Source: Acidimicrobiia bacterium (GTDB lineage: Bacteria > Actinomycetota > Acidimicrobiia > IMCC26256 > PALSA-610). Taken from it: a DNA stretch of 64,000 bases. The translations under genes and the position numbers were made by a program. The stretch is from positions 42,830 to 106,829 of the forward strand of contig DATBAK010000062.1 in assembly GCA_036271555.1 (NCBI GenBank), read 5' to 3'. Of this stretch, positions 1 to 10,118 are shown piece after piece; within the stretch, counting starts at the first letter, position 1; each line of letters begins with the position of its first letter. Under the pieces are notes generated by a model. The model did not search any database and was not told the DNA's origin. It was given only the letters and a program-made list of their open reading frames with translations.

Positions 1-870
1 CTGCGTGCCCTCGCTCACCGCGTAGCGACCGGTGCCCGTCGGCCATCCCGTTTCGGTGCCCCAGATCTGCTTCGCACCGTCGCCGTAGTGCGACATGATC
101 GCGTGCACGTTGGGCGTTTGATAGAAGGTGTTCCAACCCGCGGCGTACATCGGCGGGTACGGCCACGAGTACGGGTGGTACCCGACCGCGTCGAACGAGC
201 CGCGCGCACCGTTGCGGTACATCGCGTCGAGGAACGTCTGCGGCGCCATGTTCAGGCCGTCGTCACCCGCGGGTGACAGACCACCGCTGATCACCGTCGC
301 GTGCGAGTCGACGTGCTTGATCGCCGCGTACGCCTGCTGCAACAGGTGCGTGTACGTCGGCGGGTCTGCCTTCGGCAGCCAGAACGACGCGCGGTTCGGC
401 TCGTTCCAGATCTCCCACGCGTGCACGCCCATCGGCGCGTAGCGACTCGTCGCGGCGGCGACGAAGCTCGCGTAGTCGGAGAGGTTGCGCGGCGGGTAGT
501 GATCGGTCGGACCCGAGCTCGCCCACGCGGGCGTGTAGTCGGGTACTGCGAGCACGTGCAGTCCGCGCGCCGTCGCGGCGCGCACGAACTCGTCGGTCGC
601 GCCCCACGAGAACTGACCGCGGCCCGGCTCCATCAGCGGCCAGTAGAAGTCGGTGCGAACCCACGTCATACCGGTCGCCGCGACCGCGTCGAGGTCGGCG
701 ATCATCTTCGAGTGCGACTCCCACGGGAGGCTCGGCTGCTGGTTCCCGATGTTCGAGATCGCAACCGACGCCGCCGCGGGCGTGGTCGGCAGCGCGACGA
801 CCGCAGGCACCACGCCCAAGGCCAACGTTGCCGCGACCAACGCCGTCACGTGACGCCGCGTCCACTTCAT
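1..870 (-). CDS. Secreted glycoside hydrolase, cellulase-like (3' truncated)
   Basis: Exported glycoside hydrolase of the (beta/alpha)8 clan-A type; the C-terminus lies beyond the window edge and 290 codons are visible. The N-terminus MKWTRRHVTALVAATLALG is a signal peptide with a likely cleavage after PAAA near residue 34. WEIWNEPN (152-159) is the Asn-Glu acid/base signature, and E273 in GTETGWPT is the likely nucleophile. The substrate is probably a beta-glucan or related polysaccharide, but the exact GH family (5, 39 or other) cannot be settled by eye. A GTG 21 bases upstream (position 891), behind a GGGGG run, is an alternative start. It is divergent from the EF-G-like gene. Confidence 0.8.
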   Translation of the reverse strand, partial: MKWTRRHVTALVAATLALGVVPAVVALPTTPAAASVAISNIGNQQPSLPWESHSKMIADLDAVAATGMTWVRTDFYWPLMEPGRGQFSWGATDEFVRAATARGLHVLAVPDYTPAWASSGPTDHYPPRNLSDYASFVAAATSRYAPMGVHAWEIWNEPNRASFWLPKADPPTYTHLLQQAYAAIKHVDSHATVISGGLSPAGDDGLNMAPQTFLDAMYRNGARGSFDAVGYHPYSWPYPPMYAAGWNTFYQTPNVHAIMSHYGDGAKQIWGTETGWPTGTGRYAVSEGTQ

Positions 871-981
871 GCCCGTTCGATTCGCATCCACGACACACCC
901 CCGCCCTTCCAGCCCTGATGACGTCTTCGCATCGGCGCAGTGGTCGCGGACGGTGAGACAACATCCGCCCAACGTTGCGGG

Positions 982-1010
982 GTGACCGTGAGAGAACGGC
1001 TTCCTACAAT
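982..1010 (+). promoter_or_regulatory. Promoter of the EF-G-like gene
   Basis: GTGACC (982-987) and TACAAT (1005-1010) are separated by 17 bases and lie 31 bases before the GTG start, which fits a housekeeping sigma promoter. Confidence 0.6.
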
Positions 1011-1040
1011 CACCGCGCAGCAACCGACACGGGGGGTTCC

Positions 1041-3068
1041 GTGAACACGTTCCCGACTTCGAGATTGCGCAACGTCGCCCTCGTCGGACACGGCGGGGCG
1101 GGCAAGACCTCGCTCGCCGAGGCCCTGCTCTTCGCCGCCGGCGCGATCCCGAGGATGGGACGCATCGAGGACCACAACACGGTCTGCGACTTCGACCCCG
1201 AAGAGCAACGCCGCGGCATCTCCGTGTCGCTCGCGCTCGCGCCGTTCGAGAGCGACGGGCACAAGGTGAACCTCGTCGACACGCCCGGTTACGCGGACTT
1301 CGTCGGCGACGTCTCCGCCGCGTTGCGCGCCGCGGATCTTGCGCTCTTCGTCGTATCCGCGGTCGAAGGGGTCGAAGTGCAGACGGAAGTCGCGTGGTCG
1401 ATGGCCGAGGACCTCGGTCTGCCGCGCGCGATCTTCGTGAACAAGCTCGATCGCGAGCGCGCGTCGTTCTCCCGCACGCTCGACGACCTGAAGGAGAAGT
1501 TCGGCCCGGGCGTCGCGCCGCTGCAGCTCCCGATCGGTGAGGAATCCGCGCTCCACGGCATCATCGAGCTGCTCACCGACACCGCGATCACGTACGACGG
1601 CAGCAAGGCCGCGGGCACGGCGGGCGAGATCCCGTCGGAGATGGAGTACGAGGAGCACTCGGTGCACGACGCGCTCATCGAGGGCATCGTCATCGCCGAG
1701 GACGATCTCATGGAGCGCTACCTCAACGACGAGAAGATCGAGTCGTCGGAGCTCGCGTCCGCGCTCGCGAGCGGCATCGCGCAGGCGACCGTCTTCCCGG
1801 TGCTGTGCGGCAGCGCCACCAAGCTCGTCGGCGTCGATCGGCTCATCCGCTTCCTCGTCGAGGAGGCGCCCGCGCCGAGGGTCGGCGACGGCCCCGCGGC
1901 CGCGCTCGTGTTCAAGACGATCGTCGACCCGTACGTCGGGCGCGTGAACCTCTTCCGCGTCATGCAGGGCTCGTTGAAGACCGATGACACGCTCTCGAAC
2001 AACCGCACGCGCTCCGACGAGCGGTTGCACCAGCTGTTCGTGATGCGCGGGAAGGAACAGGAGACGGCGGCAACGCTCGAAGCCGGCGACGTCGCCGCGG
2101 TCGCGAAGCTCAGCGACACCGCGACCGGCGACGTGCTGAGCGTGAAGGGGTCGACGGTCGAGGTCGACGCGATCGAGTCACCCAGTCCCGTGCTCGCGGT
2201 CGCGATCAAGGCGCACTCGAAGGGCGACGAGGACAAGCTCGCCAACGCGCTGCACCGCCTGCAGGACGAGGACCCCGCGCTGCGGCTCGAGCGCAACGCG
2301 GAGACGCACCAGACACTGCTGTGGGGCATGGGCGAGACGCACGTGTCGATCGCGCTCGAGAAGCTCGCGCGCAAGTTCGGCGTGAGCGTCGACACCGAAG
2401 AGGTGCGCGTTCCTTACCGCGAGACGATCACGCAGCTCGCCGAGGCGGAGGGCAAGTACAAGAAGCAGACCGGCGGGCACGGGCAGTTCGGCGTCGCGTG
2501 GGTGCGGCTCGAGCCGAAGGAGCGCGGCGGCGGCTTCGAGTTCGCCGACGCGATCGTGGGTGGCTCGATCCCCCGCCAGTTCATCCCCGCCGTCGAGAAG
2601 GGCGTCGCCGAGACGATGGAGCGCGGCGGCCACTTCGGGTTCCCCGTCGTCGACGTGAAGGCGACCGTCTACGACGGCAAGCACCACCCCGTCGACAGCT
2701 CGGAGATGAGCTTCCGCATGGCCGGCTCGATCGGCTTCCAGGAGGCGATGGCGAAGGCGAACCCGATCCTGCTCGAGCCGATCAGCACGTTGACCGTGAC
2801 CGTGCCGGAGGCGAACCAGGGCGACGTGATGGGCGACCTCAACTCCAAGCGCGGTCGCATCCAGGGGTCGGCGTCGGTCGGGCACGGCGAGGTCGAGATC
2901 ACCGCGTCGGTGCCGACGTCGGAGATCCTGCGCTACTCGATCGACCTGCGGTCGATGACGGGCGGGCGCGGTCGCTTCGTCGCCGAGCACTCGCACTACG
3001 ACCCGGTGCCGTCACACCTCGTCGAGAAGGTGCGCGCGAGTGTGAACCCGGAGCCCGTGCGCGCGTAG
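1041..3068 (+). CDS. EF-G-like translational GTPase (FusA2-like)
   Basis: Cytosolic GTPase of the elongation factor G family, 675 residues. It shows the P-loop GHGGAGKT (16-23), a switch region RGISV, DTPG near 80 and NKLD near 137, followed by the usual EF-G domains II-V. The sequence around EEQRRGISVSLALAP matches the actinobacterial EF-G paralogue group better than canonical EF-G, and no rpsL, rpsG or tuf neighbours are present. I therefore read it as the accessory paralogue, whose role (recycling or stress translation) is not clear. The GTG at 1041 is chosen because GGGGGG sits just upstream; an ATG at 975 would lie upstream of the likely transcription start. Confidence 0.85.
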   Translation: MNTFPTSRLRNVALVGHGGAGKTSLAEALLFAAGAIPRMGRIEDHNTVCDFDPEEQRRGISVSLALAPFESDGHKVNLVDTPGYADFVGDVSAALRAADLALFVVSAVEGVEVQTEVAWSMAEDLGLPRAIFVNKLDRERASFSRTLDDLKEKFGPGVAPLQLPIGEESALHGIIELLTDTAITYDGSKAAGTAGEIPSEMEYEEHSVHDALIEGIVIAEDDLMERYLNDEKIESSELASALASGIAQATVFPVLCGSATKLVGVDRLIRFLVEEAPAPRVGDGPAAALVFKTIVDPYVGRVNLFRVMQGSLKTDDTLSNNRTRSDERLHQLFVMRGKEQETAATLEAGDVAAVAKLSDTATGDVLSVKGSTVEVDAIESPSPVLAVAIKAHSKGDEDKLANALHRLQDEDPALRLERNAETHQTLLWGMGETHVSIALEKLARKFGVSVDTEEVRVPYRETITQLAEAEGKYKKQTGGHGQFGVAWVRLEPKERGGGFEFADAIVGGSIPRQFIPAVEKGVAETMERGGHFGFPVVDVKATVYDGKHHPVDSSEMSFRMAGSIGFQEAMAKANPILLEPISTLTVTVPEANQGDVMGDLNSKRGRIQGSASVGHGEVEITASVPTSEILRYSIDLRSMTGGRGRFVAEHSHYDPVPSHLVEKVRASVNPEPVRA

Positions 3069-3074
3069 CTTGCT

Positions 3075-3104
3075 GGTCGCGCTCGCCGCTCCTCACGCCT
3101 CAGG
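3075..3104 (-). repeat. Dispersed GC-rich intergenic repeat, copy 1
   Basis: On the minus strand this reads CTGAGGCGTGAGGAGCGGCG then AGCGCGACC. It matches the core of the repeat at 63831-63871 and lies between convergent gene ends. Confidence 0.6.
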
Positions 3105-3134
3105 TAGCGAGTTGTTCCTGCGGGAGCGCGTCTC

Positions 3135-3572
3135 TCACTCGCTTGCCTGCTCGCGCAGCAGGTCGCGGATCTCGGTGAGCAACGTGACCTCGTCGACCGC
3201 GACGGGTACCTCGCCGGTCTCGACCGCGAGCAGGCGCAGCGTGCGCAGCCGCTCGAACGCCTTGATCATCACGAACACCGCGGCCGCGACGATCACGAAG
3301 TTCGTGATCTGAGTGAGGAAGTTGCCGTAGTGCACCACCGACTGGCGGCAGCTCTTCGCGGCCTTGGCCGCGGGCGCGCAGTGCCGCAGCGTCAGCCCGA
3401 GGTCGGTGAAGTCGGGCTTGCCGAACAGCGCGGCGACGATCGGCGTGAACACGTCGTTCACGAACGAGTCGACGATCGCCTTGAACGCCGCGCCGATCAC
3501 GACCGCGACCGCGAGGTCGAGCACGACGCCGCGCAGCGCGAACGCCTTGAAGTCCTTCCACAGCTGCTTCAC
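3135..3572 (-). CDS. mscL: Large-conductance mechanosensitive channel MscL
   Basis: Membrane channel that opens under membrane tension to release solutes on hypo-osmotic shock. At 145 residues it is of normal length. The N-terminal amphipathic segment KDFKAFALRGVVLDLAVAVV and the following GAAFKAIVDSFVNDVFTPI form the conserved first transmembrane helix and pore. The second helix is around residues 80-105, and the C-terminal helix is acidic. The start is GTG at 3572 with GGAAGGGA upstream. It stands alone, convergent with the EF-G-like gene. Confidence 0.95.
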   Translation of the reverse strand: MKQLWKDFKAFALRGVVLDLAVAVVIGAAFKAIVDSFVNDVFTPIVAALFGKPDFTDLGLTLRHCAPAAKAAKSCRQSVVHYGNFLTQITNFVIVAAAVFVMIKAFERLRTLRLLAVETGEVPVAVDEVTLLTEIRDLLREQASE

Positions 3573-3645
3573 GACGGGATCCCTTCCGTCCGCGGGCGCG
3601 AAGCACCGTACTCAGGGCGCGGCGCGGATTCGCGGAAGCTCGCGA

Positions 3646-4158
3646 CTACGTCGACGGGCCGTCGAGACCGAACTCGGACCAGTCCTCGGGGTTCGCCTCG
3701 GTGTACTCGCCGAGCACGTGACCGTCGACGGCGTCGAGCTCGACGAGGCCGCGCACGCTCGGCGGCTCGTCGGCGCTGTACAGCAGGATCCGCCACGCCG
3801 GCCGGCTCAGCAGCCCGCGCCACGCGAGCTGCGCGGACGCGTGGCCGACCGGGAACCCGACCGTGCGGCTCGCGATCGCGAGCGACTCGGTCTGGTCGAC
3901 GCGCAACGGCCACGCGGTCACGAAGTGGTAGAGCGCGACGAGCGCCAGGATGACCGCCGCCGCGAGCAGCCCGCCGTTCGAGCTCGCCGCGAAGGCAACG
4001 GCGCACGCGATCGCGATCACCGCGTAGAGCGTGCCCGCGATGCGACGGCGCTTGATGTCGGGGAAGAGATACGCACCGACGTACGCCTCGACGTCGAGGT
4101 CGTCGGGCAGCGCGTCGCTGTACGCCCGCTCGGGAACGTCGTCGGTCTCGTCGGCCAC
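3646..4158 (-). CDS. Hypothetical membrane protein
   Basis: 170 residues, function not recognised. The N-terminal 35 residues are acidic, the basic run KRRR follows, and two transmembrane segments span roughly residues 42-60 and 65-82. A soluble C-terminal half ends in an acidic tail. The position directly after thrS and the HIT gene is the place held by pgsA in mycobacteria, but no CDP-alcohol transferase motif is present. The GTG start lies 6 bases downstream of a TAGCGT box inside the end of the HIT gene, so it may have its own leaderless transcript. Confidence 0.7.
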   Translation of the reverse strand: MADETDDVPERAYSDALPDDLDVEAYVGAYLFPDIKRRRIAGTLYAVIAIACAVAFAASSNGGLLAAAVILALVALYHFVTAWPLRVDQTESLAIASRTVGFPVGHASAQLAWRGLLSRPAWRILLYSADEPPSVRGLVELDAVDGHVLGEYTEANPEDWSEFGLDGPST

Positions 4159-4164
4159 GACCCG

Positions 4165-4170
4165 ACGCTA
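4165..4170 (-). promoter_or_regulatory. -10 box, leaderless start of the small membrane protein
   Basis: TAGCGT, a 6-base gap, then GTG at 4158. This matches the spacing seen at several other genes in the window. Confidence 0.4.
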
Positions 4171-4677
4171 TTCGGAAGGCCAGGCCGCTCGCAGTTTGTG
4201 CCAGCCCGTCGCGAGGTCTTCGGGGAGCACCCGCACCTCGGCGACCGCGGTCATGAAGTTCGTGTCGCCCTGCCAGCGTGGGAGCGCGTGCGCGTGCAGA
4301 TGCCCGGGCACGCCCGCACCGGCGGCGGCGCCCAGGTTCATCCCCACGTTCACGCCGTCGGGTCCGTAGGCGGCCTTGATCGCGCGCACCGTCCGGCGCA
4401 GCGCGCGCATGACCGCGTCCGCTTCGGTGTCGCTCAGACCGTCGAGGTCGGCCTCGTGGCGGCAGGGCGCGACGAGCAGGTGCCCCGACCCGTACGGATA
4501 GAGGTTCATCACGGTGACCGTCGTGTCGGTGCGCTCGAGCACGAGCGTGTCCTCGGTGCAGCACGATTCGCGAGGAAGCGCGCACAGCGCGCAGAGGAAG
4601 CACTCGTGGTCGGGCACACCGGCGATCTCGGAGACGTAGCGCGAGCGCCAGCCCGCCCAGAGTCGATCGAGCGTCAT
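4168..4677 (-). CDS. HIT-family hydrolase/phosphorylase (Ap4A phosphorylase-like)
   Basis: Cytosolic nucleotide-binding protein of the histidine-triad family, 169 residues. The triad is HLHAHAL, followed by PRW, and VMNLYPYGSGHLLVAP is the conserved strand-helix before it. The pattern NLYPY...GHL...GVNVGMNLG resembles the mycobacterial diadenosine tetraphosphate phosphorylase, which also sits beside thrS; Ap4A is a side product of aminoacyl-tRNA synthetases. CxxC (residues about 19-22) and a later CC pair suggest a zinc site. It follows thrS by 9 bases, so the two are probably co-transcribed. Confidence 0.85.
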   Translation of the reverse strand: MTLDRLWAGWRSRYVSEIAGVPDHECFLCALCALPRESCCTEDTLVLERTDTTVTVMNLYPYGSGHLLVAPCRHEADLDGLSDTEADAVMRALRRTVRAIKAAYGPDGVNVGMNLGAAAGAGVPGHLHAHALPRWQGDTNFMTAVAEVRVLPEDLATGWHKLRAAWPSE

Positions 4678-4686
4678 GTCGGCACG

Positions 4687-6687
4687 TCAGCGGGTGCGGC
4701 GCTCCGCGACCTCGAGCGCGAGCCGATCGACGAACACGTCGACGGGCACATCGCGCTCGGGCGCGTCGCCGCCGCGCGCGTTCACGCCGACGGTGTTCGA
4801 CTCCGCGTCGGTGTCGCCGACGACGAGCACGTACGGCACCTTCTCGCGCTTCGCGCGGCCGATGCGCTTGCCGAGCCCACCCGCGGCACCGTCGAGCATC
4901 TCGGCGCGGAAGCCGCCGCCTCGAAGTCGCTCGACGACGCTCCACGCGTAGTCGTCGTGGCGGTCGGCGACCGGTAGGACCGTCGCCTGCACCGGCGCGA
5001 GCCACGCGGGGAACGCGCCCGCGTAGTGCTCGACGAGCACACCGAAGAACCGCTCGACCGAGCCGAACAGCGCGCGGTGGATCATGATCGGCCGCTTGCG
5101 CTCGTTGTCGGCGGCGACGTAGTGGAGGTCGAAGCGCTGCGGCTCTTGGAAGTCGAGCTGGATCGTCGACATCTGCCACGTGCGCCCGATCGCGTCGCGC
5201 GCCTGCACCGAGATCTTCGGGCCGTAGAACGCGCCGCCGCCCTCGTCGAGCACGAGCTCGAGGTCCATCTTCGACGCCGCGGTGCGCAGCGCCTCCGTCG
5301 CCTCGTCCCAATCCTCGTCGGCGCCGATCGCCTTGCCCGGCGGCTTCGTCGAGAGCTCGAGGTAGAAGTCGTCGAGTCCGTAGTCGCGCAGGAGGTCGAG
5401 CACGAACACGAGCAGCGAGTGCAGCTCGCCGGCCATCTGCTCCCGCGCACAGAAGATGTGCGCGTCGTCCTGGGTCATGCCGCGCACACGCGTGAGGCCG
5501 TGCACCACACCCGACTTCTCGTACCGGTACACCGAACCGAACTCGAAGTACCGCACCGGGAGCTCGCGGTACGACCGCGTCTGGCTCCGGTAGATCAAGA
5601 TGTGGAACGGGCAGTTCATCGGCTTCAGGTAGTACTGCGTGCCGCCGTCGAGCTCCATGGGCGGGAACATGCCCTCGGCGAAGAAGTCGAGGTGGCCCGA
5701 CGTCTCGAACAGCTCCGCCTTCGTGATGTGCGGAGAGTTCACGAAGAGGTAGCCGGCCTCTTCGTGACGCTGACGCGAGTAGTCCTCCATGACCTTGCGG
5801 ATCATGCCGCCCTTGGGATGGAAGACCGCGAGTCCCGATCCGATCTCGTCCGGAAACGAGAAGAGGTCGAGCTCCGCGCCGAGTCGGCGGTGATCGCGCC
5901 GCTCGGCTTCCTCCAGACGATGCAAGTGCTCCGCGAGCGCCTTGTCGGACTCCCACGCGGTGCCGTAGATGCGCTGGAGCATCGGGCGCTTCTCGTCGCC
6001 GCGCCAGTACGCGCCCGCGACCTTCGTGAGCTTGAACGAGCCGAGCTTCCCCGTCGACGGCACGTGCGGACCGCGGCAGAGGTCGACGAAGTCGACGGTG
6101 TCGCCGTCGCGCGCGACGTTGCGGTACAGCGACACGCCACCGTCGCCGCTCGCCTCGCCCGAGTCGTCGGAGTCGGCTTCGCCGGTGCGGACCTTGGCGA
6201 TGATCTCGCGCTTGTAGGGCTGGTCGGCGAACACGTCGAAGCCCGCGTCGTAGTCGACCTCGTCGCGCACGAACCTCTGGTCGGCCTTGATGATCTCGCG
6301 CATCTTCGCTTCGATGCGCTCGAGATCGTGCTCGCTGAAGTGCGCGCCGTTCGGCAGCTCGAAGTCGTAGTAGAAGCCGTCGGCGATCGCGGGACCGATC
6401 GCGTACTTCGCGCCGGGGAAGAGATCGGTCACCGCCTGTGCGAGCACGTGCGCGGTCGAGTGGCGCAGCACCTCGCGTCCGTCGTCGGAGTCGCTCGTGA
6501 CGAGCTCGACCTTGGCGTCGTGCGTGACCGGTCGCTCGGCGTCGACCCAGTCCCCGTCGACCTTCGCGGCGACGGTCGCCTTCGCCAGCCGCTTGCCGAT
6601 CGACGCCGCGATGTCGGCGGGCGTCGTGCCCGTCGCGACCTCGCGCGTCGTTCCGTCGGGCAGCGTGATCACGATGGCGTCGCTCAC
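4687..6687 (-). CDS. thrS: Threonyl-tRNA synthetase
   Basis: Charges tRNA-Thr with threonine in the cytosol; class II synthetase, 666 residues. Domains in order are TGS (about 1-62), an editing domain with HSTAH (about 75-79) and CRGPH, the catalytic core with [10 protein letters not shown] and [11 protein letters not shown], and a C-terminal anticodon-binding domain. A short acidic insert ([15 protein letters not shown]) in the editing region looks lineage-specific. The start is GTG at 6687, 7 bases after a TACCCT box; longer upstream readings have no family match. Confidence 0.95.
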   Translation of the reverse strand: MSDAIVITLPDGTTREVATGTTPADIAASIGKRLAKATVAAKVDGDWVDAERPVTHDAKVELVTSDSDDGREVLRHSTAHVLAQAVTDLFPGAKYAIGPAIADGFYYDFELPNGAHFSEHDLERIEAKMREIIKADQRFVRDEVDYDAGFDVFADQPYKREIIAKVRTGEADSDDSGEASGDGGVSLYRNVARDGDTVDFVDLCRGPHVPSTGKLGSFKLTKVAGAYWRGDEKRPMLQRIYGTAWESDKALAEHLHRLEEAERRDHRRLGAELDLFSFPDEIGSGLAVFHPKGGMIRKVMEDYSRQRHEEAGYLFVNSPHITKAELFETSGHLDFFAEGMFPPMELDGGTQYYLKPMNCPFHILIYRSQTRSYRELPVRYFEFGSVYRYEKSGVVHGLTRVRGMTQDDAHIFCAREQMAGELHSLLVFVLDLLRDYGLDDFYLELSTKPPGKAIGADEDWDEATEALRTAASKMDLELVLDEGGGAFYGPKISVQARDAIGRTWQMSTIQLDFQEPQRFDLHYVAADNERKRPIMIHRALFGSVERFFGVLVEHYAGAFPAWLAPVQATVLPVADRHDDYAWSVVERLRGGGFRAEMLDGAAGGLGKRIGRAKREKVPYVLVVGDTDAESNTVGVNARGGDAPERDVPVDVFVDRLALEVAERRTR

Positions 6688-6694
6688 CCGCCGG

Positions 6695-6700
6695 AGGGTA
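6695..6700 (-). promoter_or_regulatory. -10 box of thrS (leaderless)
   Basis: TACCCT lies 7 bases before the GTG start. No T-box-like leader fits in the space. Confidence 0.4.
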
Positions 6701-6721
6701 TCAGCGCGCCCTGCGTTTTCC

Positions 6722-6806
6722 GGTCGCGCTCGCTCCGCTCGCCGCTCCTGACGCATCGGTCTCGGGGTCGGCCGGGCCGCACAGCGACCCGGCCGGTCCT
6801 GCGGGA
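6722..6806 (-). repeat. Dispersed intergenic repeat, copy 2
   Basis: The minus strand contains GCGTCAGGAGCGGCGAGCGG then AGCGAGCGCGACC (6722-6757). A second submotif at 6765-6806 (GGCCGGGCCGCACAGCGACC on the plus strand) resembles 55063-55098. It lies between thrS and the upstream membrane protein. Confidence 0.6.
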
Positions 6807-6835
6807 ACTGCTCCCGACGACCGCGCTCGCCGCGC

Positions 6836-8818
6836 TCAGCCGGCGATGTGCGCGGCGCGTGCCTGCTGGCCGTCGAGCAGATACACCGCGACCTGCTCGT
6901 CGCCACCCTCGGTGTCGGTATCGGGAGGGAATGCGAGCAGCCGATGCAACTGCGCGCGGTCGACGACCGGCGCGCGCAGCACACCCGCGAGCAACATGCG
7001 GTCTACCTCCGGCAGCGCGAGCGCGGCGCGCGGGCTCGACGCGAGCTGCGGGAGCAGCGCGTCGACCAGCTGCCGGGTCACACCCGAGTAGTGGCGATGC
7101 ACGATCGCCGTCGCGTCGGGAGCGAGCTCGACCGGTCCTCGCGTCAGCGTGCGCGCAAGATCGTCGAGCAGCGCGCTGCGCTCGCGTGACACGTCGTCGC
7201 GCAGGAGCAGCGTGCCCGGTGAACGCGGGAGCTGGCCCGTTCCGCTGACGATCAACACGACCGGTGTGCCCGCGCGGTAACGCCGATTGGTGCCGTAGGT
7301 CTGCGTCTGCGCGCTGGTGACCTCGACGGGCACGCCCGCGCGGACGAGCCGGAACACGGTGTACGGCGCGACCGCGATCGTCGCGCCCACGCCGGTCGGC
7401 ACGACCGCGACCGGATGTGATTCGTCCACGCGGTCGAGCACGGCGCGTGCCACGCGCGCTTCGAGTGCGCTCGCCGCGGGTTGCGCGGCCTTGTCGTCCG
7501 CGCCTCGCACGACGCCGACCGCGGTCGCGATCACCGCGCTCGCGACGAGCAGCGCCGCCGGACCGAGCCAGTTGGGAGCCGCAACCCGCACGCGGCCGGC
7601 GACGCGCGCGATCGCGATGCCCAGCGCGAGCCACGTGAGGAACACCGCGGCCCAGACCCAGTGGTAGAGGTTGACGCGCCACGCCTCCGTGCCGCGCGGG
7701 ATGTTGCTGCCGTCGAGCAGCGCGGCGCCGAGCGCGACCAACGCCACGAGCGCGAGCCGCGACAACGCGGGCGACTCGCGCCGCACCCACCACGCGATCA
7801 CACCGAGCCCGACGACGATCAACGCGGCGATCGCGACGCGGAACGGGCCGATCGAGCCGAGGAACCAGATTCCCGTCGTGTCGGTGTGCGCGAACACCGT
7901 CGGCGGCACGATCGCGCGGCCGACCTGGTCGATCGCGGAACCGGCGCCGACGGCCGGGCGGCTGCCGTCGCGCGCGAAGCGGACGATCGCGGTGAGGTTG
8001 CCGGGATGGCCGGTCAGCTCGTCGATCACGACCGGGACCCACGCGACCGCGGCGACGACCGCGGCGGCGGCCGACCAGCGCAGGAGCAACACGGTTGCAT
8101 CCGCGTCACCGGATCGACGGCGGCGCGTCGTGTCGACGACGACCGCGGCGAGCGCGACCGCGACCAGCGCCGCGACGACGAGCGTTCCCGACAGGTGCTG
8201 CTGCGCGGCGTAGCTCGCGACGAGCGCGGTCAGCGGGAGCAGGCGTACGTCGCCGTCGGCGACCGCCCACGCGAGCGTTGCCGCCGCGAGCGTCGGAAAC
8301 AGCACCATGTTCGAGCTCACCGTGTCGGTGAGGATGACGGTTCCGGTCGACCACAGCGCGGCGAGCAACAGCACCGTGGCCCACAGCGCGGCACGCGACC
8401 CGAGCCGCCGGAACACCGTCCACGCCGCGAGCAGCACGCACGCGGCGTTGATCGCGGCGGCCGTGAGCAGCGGACCCGCCGTCATGCCGAGCACGCGCAA
8501 CGGCGCCGCGAGGAAGTAGAACTCGATCGGTCCCGGATGATCGGTCGAGATGCGGTCGCCGTACATCTGGGATGTCGACGGCAGTCCCGTCAGCGGCGGA
8601 TGGTGACTGAAGACGTCGAGGGCGCGGGTCGCGACGTTCGCGGCGTCGCCGCGCGGCACGATGCCGTCGGCGAAGCCGCGCGCGAGCGCGACCGCGAACG
8701 GCACGAGCAACAGCGCGAGTACCGCGGCCGCGACCAGTCGTTCACCGCGCACGAGATCTCGGAGGCGCCAGCGCGCGCCGCCCCAGCTCGCAGCGGCTTC
8801 CTCCCCCGGCGCGGTCAC
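6836..8818 (-). CDS. Polytopic membrane protein, GT-C glycosyltransferase-like
   Basis: 660 residues with about ten or more transmembrane helices in the first 450, then a largely extracellular C-terminal part. The first loop after helix 1 carries [14 protein letters not shown] and [16 protein letters not shown]. An acidic residue in this loop and the HPGP motif are typical of GT-C-fold glycosyltransferases that use polyprenyl-phosphate sugars, but the family is not certain. Its GTG start overlaps the mshC stop in a GTGA, so translation is coupled to mshC. A link to mycothiol itself is only suggested by that coupling. Confidence 0.7.
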   Translation of the reverse strand: MTAPGEEAAASWGGARWRLRDLVRGERLVAAAVLALLLVPFAVALARGFADGIVPRGDAANVATRALDVFSHHPPLTGLPSTSQMYGDRISTDHPGPIEFYFLAAPLRVLGMTAGPLLTAAAINAACVLLAAWTVFRRLGSRAALWATVLLLAALWSTGTVILTDTVSSNMVLFPTLAAATLAWAVADGDVRLLPLTALVASYAAQQHLSGTLVVAALVAVALAAVVVDTTRRRRSGDADATVLLLRWSAAAAVVAAVAWVPVVIDELTGHPGNLTAIVRFARDGSRPAVGAGSAIDQVGRAIVPPTVFAHTDTTGIWFLGSIGPFRVAIAALIVVGLGVIAWWVRRESPALSRLALVALVALGAALLDGSNIPRGTEAWRVNLYHWVWAAVFLTWLALGIAIARVAGRVRVAAPNWLGPAALLVASAVIATAVGVVRGADDKAAQPAASALEARVARAVLDRVDESHPVAVVPTGVGATIAVAPYTVFRLVRAGVPVEVTSAQTQTYGTNRRYRAGTPVVLIVSGTGQLPRSPGTLLLRDDVSRERSALLDDLARTLTRGPVELAPDATAIVHRHYSGVTRQLVDALLPQLASSPRAALALPEVDRMLLAGVLRAPVVDRAQLHRLLAFPPDTDTEGGDEQVAVYLLDGQQARAAHIAG

Positions 8819-10017
8819 GCCCCCCGGCTGGGTCCGCCCGCGGTCGAGGCCGGTCGCGTGAGGTCGACGCCCACGAGCGCACCGAGCTCGCGCAGCACGA
8901 CCGGCGCCGACGCGTCGTCACCGCCCGACAGCACCGCGCTCGCGAGGTCGTCGAGCGCCTCGAGCGCACGGGGCGCGTCGAGGTCGTCGTCGAGCGCATC
9001 CCGGACCCGCTGCGCGTAGGGCCGCGGGTCGGGACCGTCGGGACACTCCGCGGCCGCAAGCAACCGGTTGAGCAGCGCACTCCCCTCGTCGATCTCCGAG
9101 TCGTACCACTCGAAGCCCGAGCGATAGTGGTGCTGCATCAACGCAAGGCGCACCGCGCGCGCGTCGGCGTGCTTCAACAGGTCGCTCACGAACACGAGGT
9201 TGCCGAGCGATTTCGACATCTTCTCGCCCTCGTAGCTCACCATCGCCGAGTGCATCCAGTGCCGTGCGCACGGTTCGCCGGTGAGCGACTCGCTCTGCGC
9301 GATCTCGCACTCGTGGTGCGGGAAGATCAGGTCGGTACCACCGCCGTGCAGGTCGAGCGTCGGACCGTGCTCGGCCATCGCCATCGCCGAGCACTCGATG
9401 TGCCAGCCGGGCCGACCGACACCGAACGGCGCCGGCCACGAGGGCTCGTCGGGCAACGACGGTTGCCAGAGCACGAAGTCGAGCGGCGCGCGCCGGTGCG
9501 GATCGTCGGGGTTGCCGCCACGCTCGCGCGCGAGGCGCACCATGTTGTCGCGCGAGTAGTGCGAGAGCGCACCGAACTTCGGAAAGCCCGACACGTCGAA
9601 GTAGACGGTGCCGTTCGCGACGTACGCGTGCCCGCCGTCGAGCAGACGCGCGACGAGGTCGATGATGCCGTCGATCGCCTCGGTCGCGCGCGGCTCCGAG
9701 AGCGGCGGGCGCATGTCGAGCGCGTCCATGTCGGAGCGGAAGCGCGCCATCTCGGCCTCGGCGAGCTCGAGGTACGGCACACCGAGCTCACGCGCCTTGG
9801 GAAGAATCGAGTCGTCGACGTCGGTGATGTTGCGCACCATCCGCACTTCGTGACCGAGGTCCTCGAGCCGGCGCACGAGCAGGTCGTACGTGAGGTAGGT
9901 CGCGGCATGACCGAGATGCGTCGAGTCGTACGGCGTGATGCCGCACACGTACATGCGGACCGTGTGCGGCGGCTCGAACGGCACGACCTCCGCGCGCGAG
10001 GTGTCGTAGAGCTTCAT
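8815..10017 (-). CDS. mshC: Cysteine:GlcN-Ins ligase MshC (mycothiol biosynthesis)
   Basis: ATP-dependent ligase that joins cysteine to glucosaminyl-inositol, the third step of mycothiol synthesis, in the cytosol. It is a 400-residue CysRS-like class I fold. YVCGITPYDSTHLGHA carries the HxGH site, KMSKS is at GEKMSKSLGN, and zinc ligands include C25, the Cys in HIECSAMAM and the His pair in FPHHECEI. ERGGNPDD and the short C-terminus (no tRNA-binding tail) distinguish it from true CysRS. It implies mycothiol as the main thiol. Confidence 0.92.
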   Translation of the reverse strand: MKLYDTSRAEVVPFEPPHTVRMYVCGITPYDSTHLGHAATYLTYDLLVRRLEDLGHEVRMVRNITDVDDSILPKARELGVPYLELAEAEMARFRSDMDALDMRPPLSEPRATEAIDGIIDLVARLLDGGHAYVANGTVYFDVSGFPKFGALSHYSRDNMVRLARERGGNPDDPHRRAPLDFVLWQPSLPDEPSWPAPFGVGRPGWHIECSAMAMAEHGPTLDLHGGGTDLIFPHHECEIAQSESLTGEPCARHWMHSAMVSYEGEKMSKSLGNLVFVSDLLKHADARAVRLALMQHHYRSGFEWYDSEIDEGSALLNRLLAAAECPDGPDPRPYAQRVRDALDDDLDAPRALEALDDLASAVLSGGDDASAPVVLRELGALVGVDLTRPASTAGGPSRGA

Positions 10018-10028
10018 GACTCAGATCC

Positions 10029-10117
10029 GTGTTCTCGCCGGAACGGGCAGGTGGCTCTGCCGCCCGCCCGACTCGGGGGCTGAAGCGTCGGGAGCGGCGA
10101 GCACAGCGAGCGCGACC
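10029..10117 (+). repeat. Dispersed intergenic repeat, copy 3
   Basis: GTTCTCGCCGGAAC (10031-10044) is followed by GGGGGCTGAAGCGTCGGGAG then CGGCGAGCACAGCGAGCGCG (10075-10114). It lies between mshC and npdG. Confidence 0.65.
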
Positions 10118-10118
10118 A

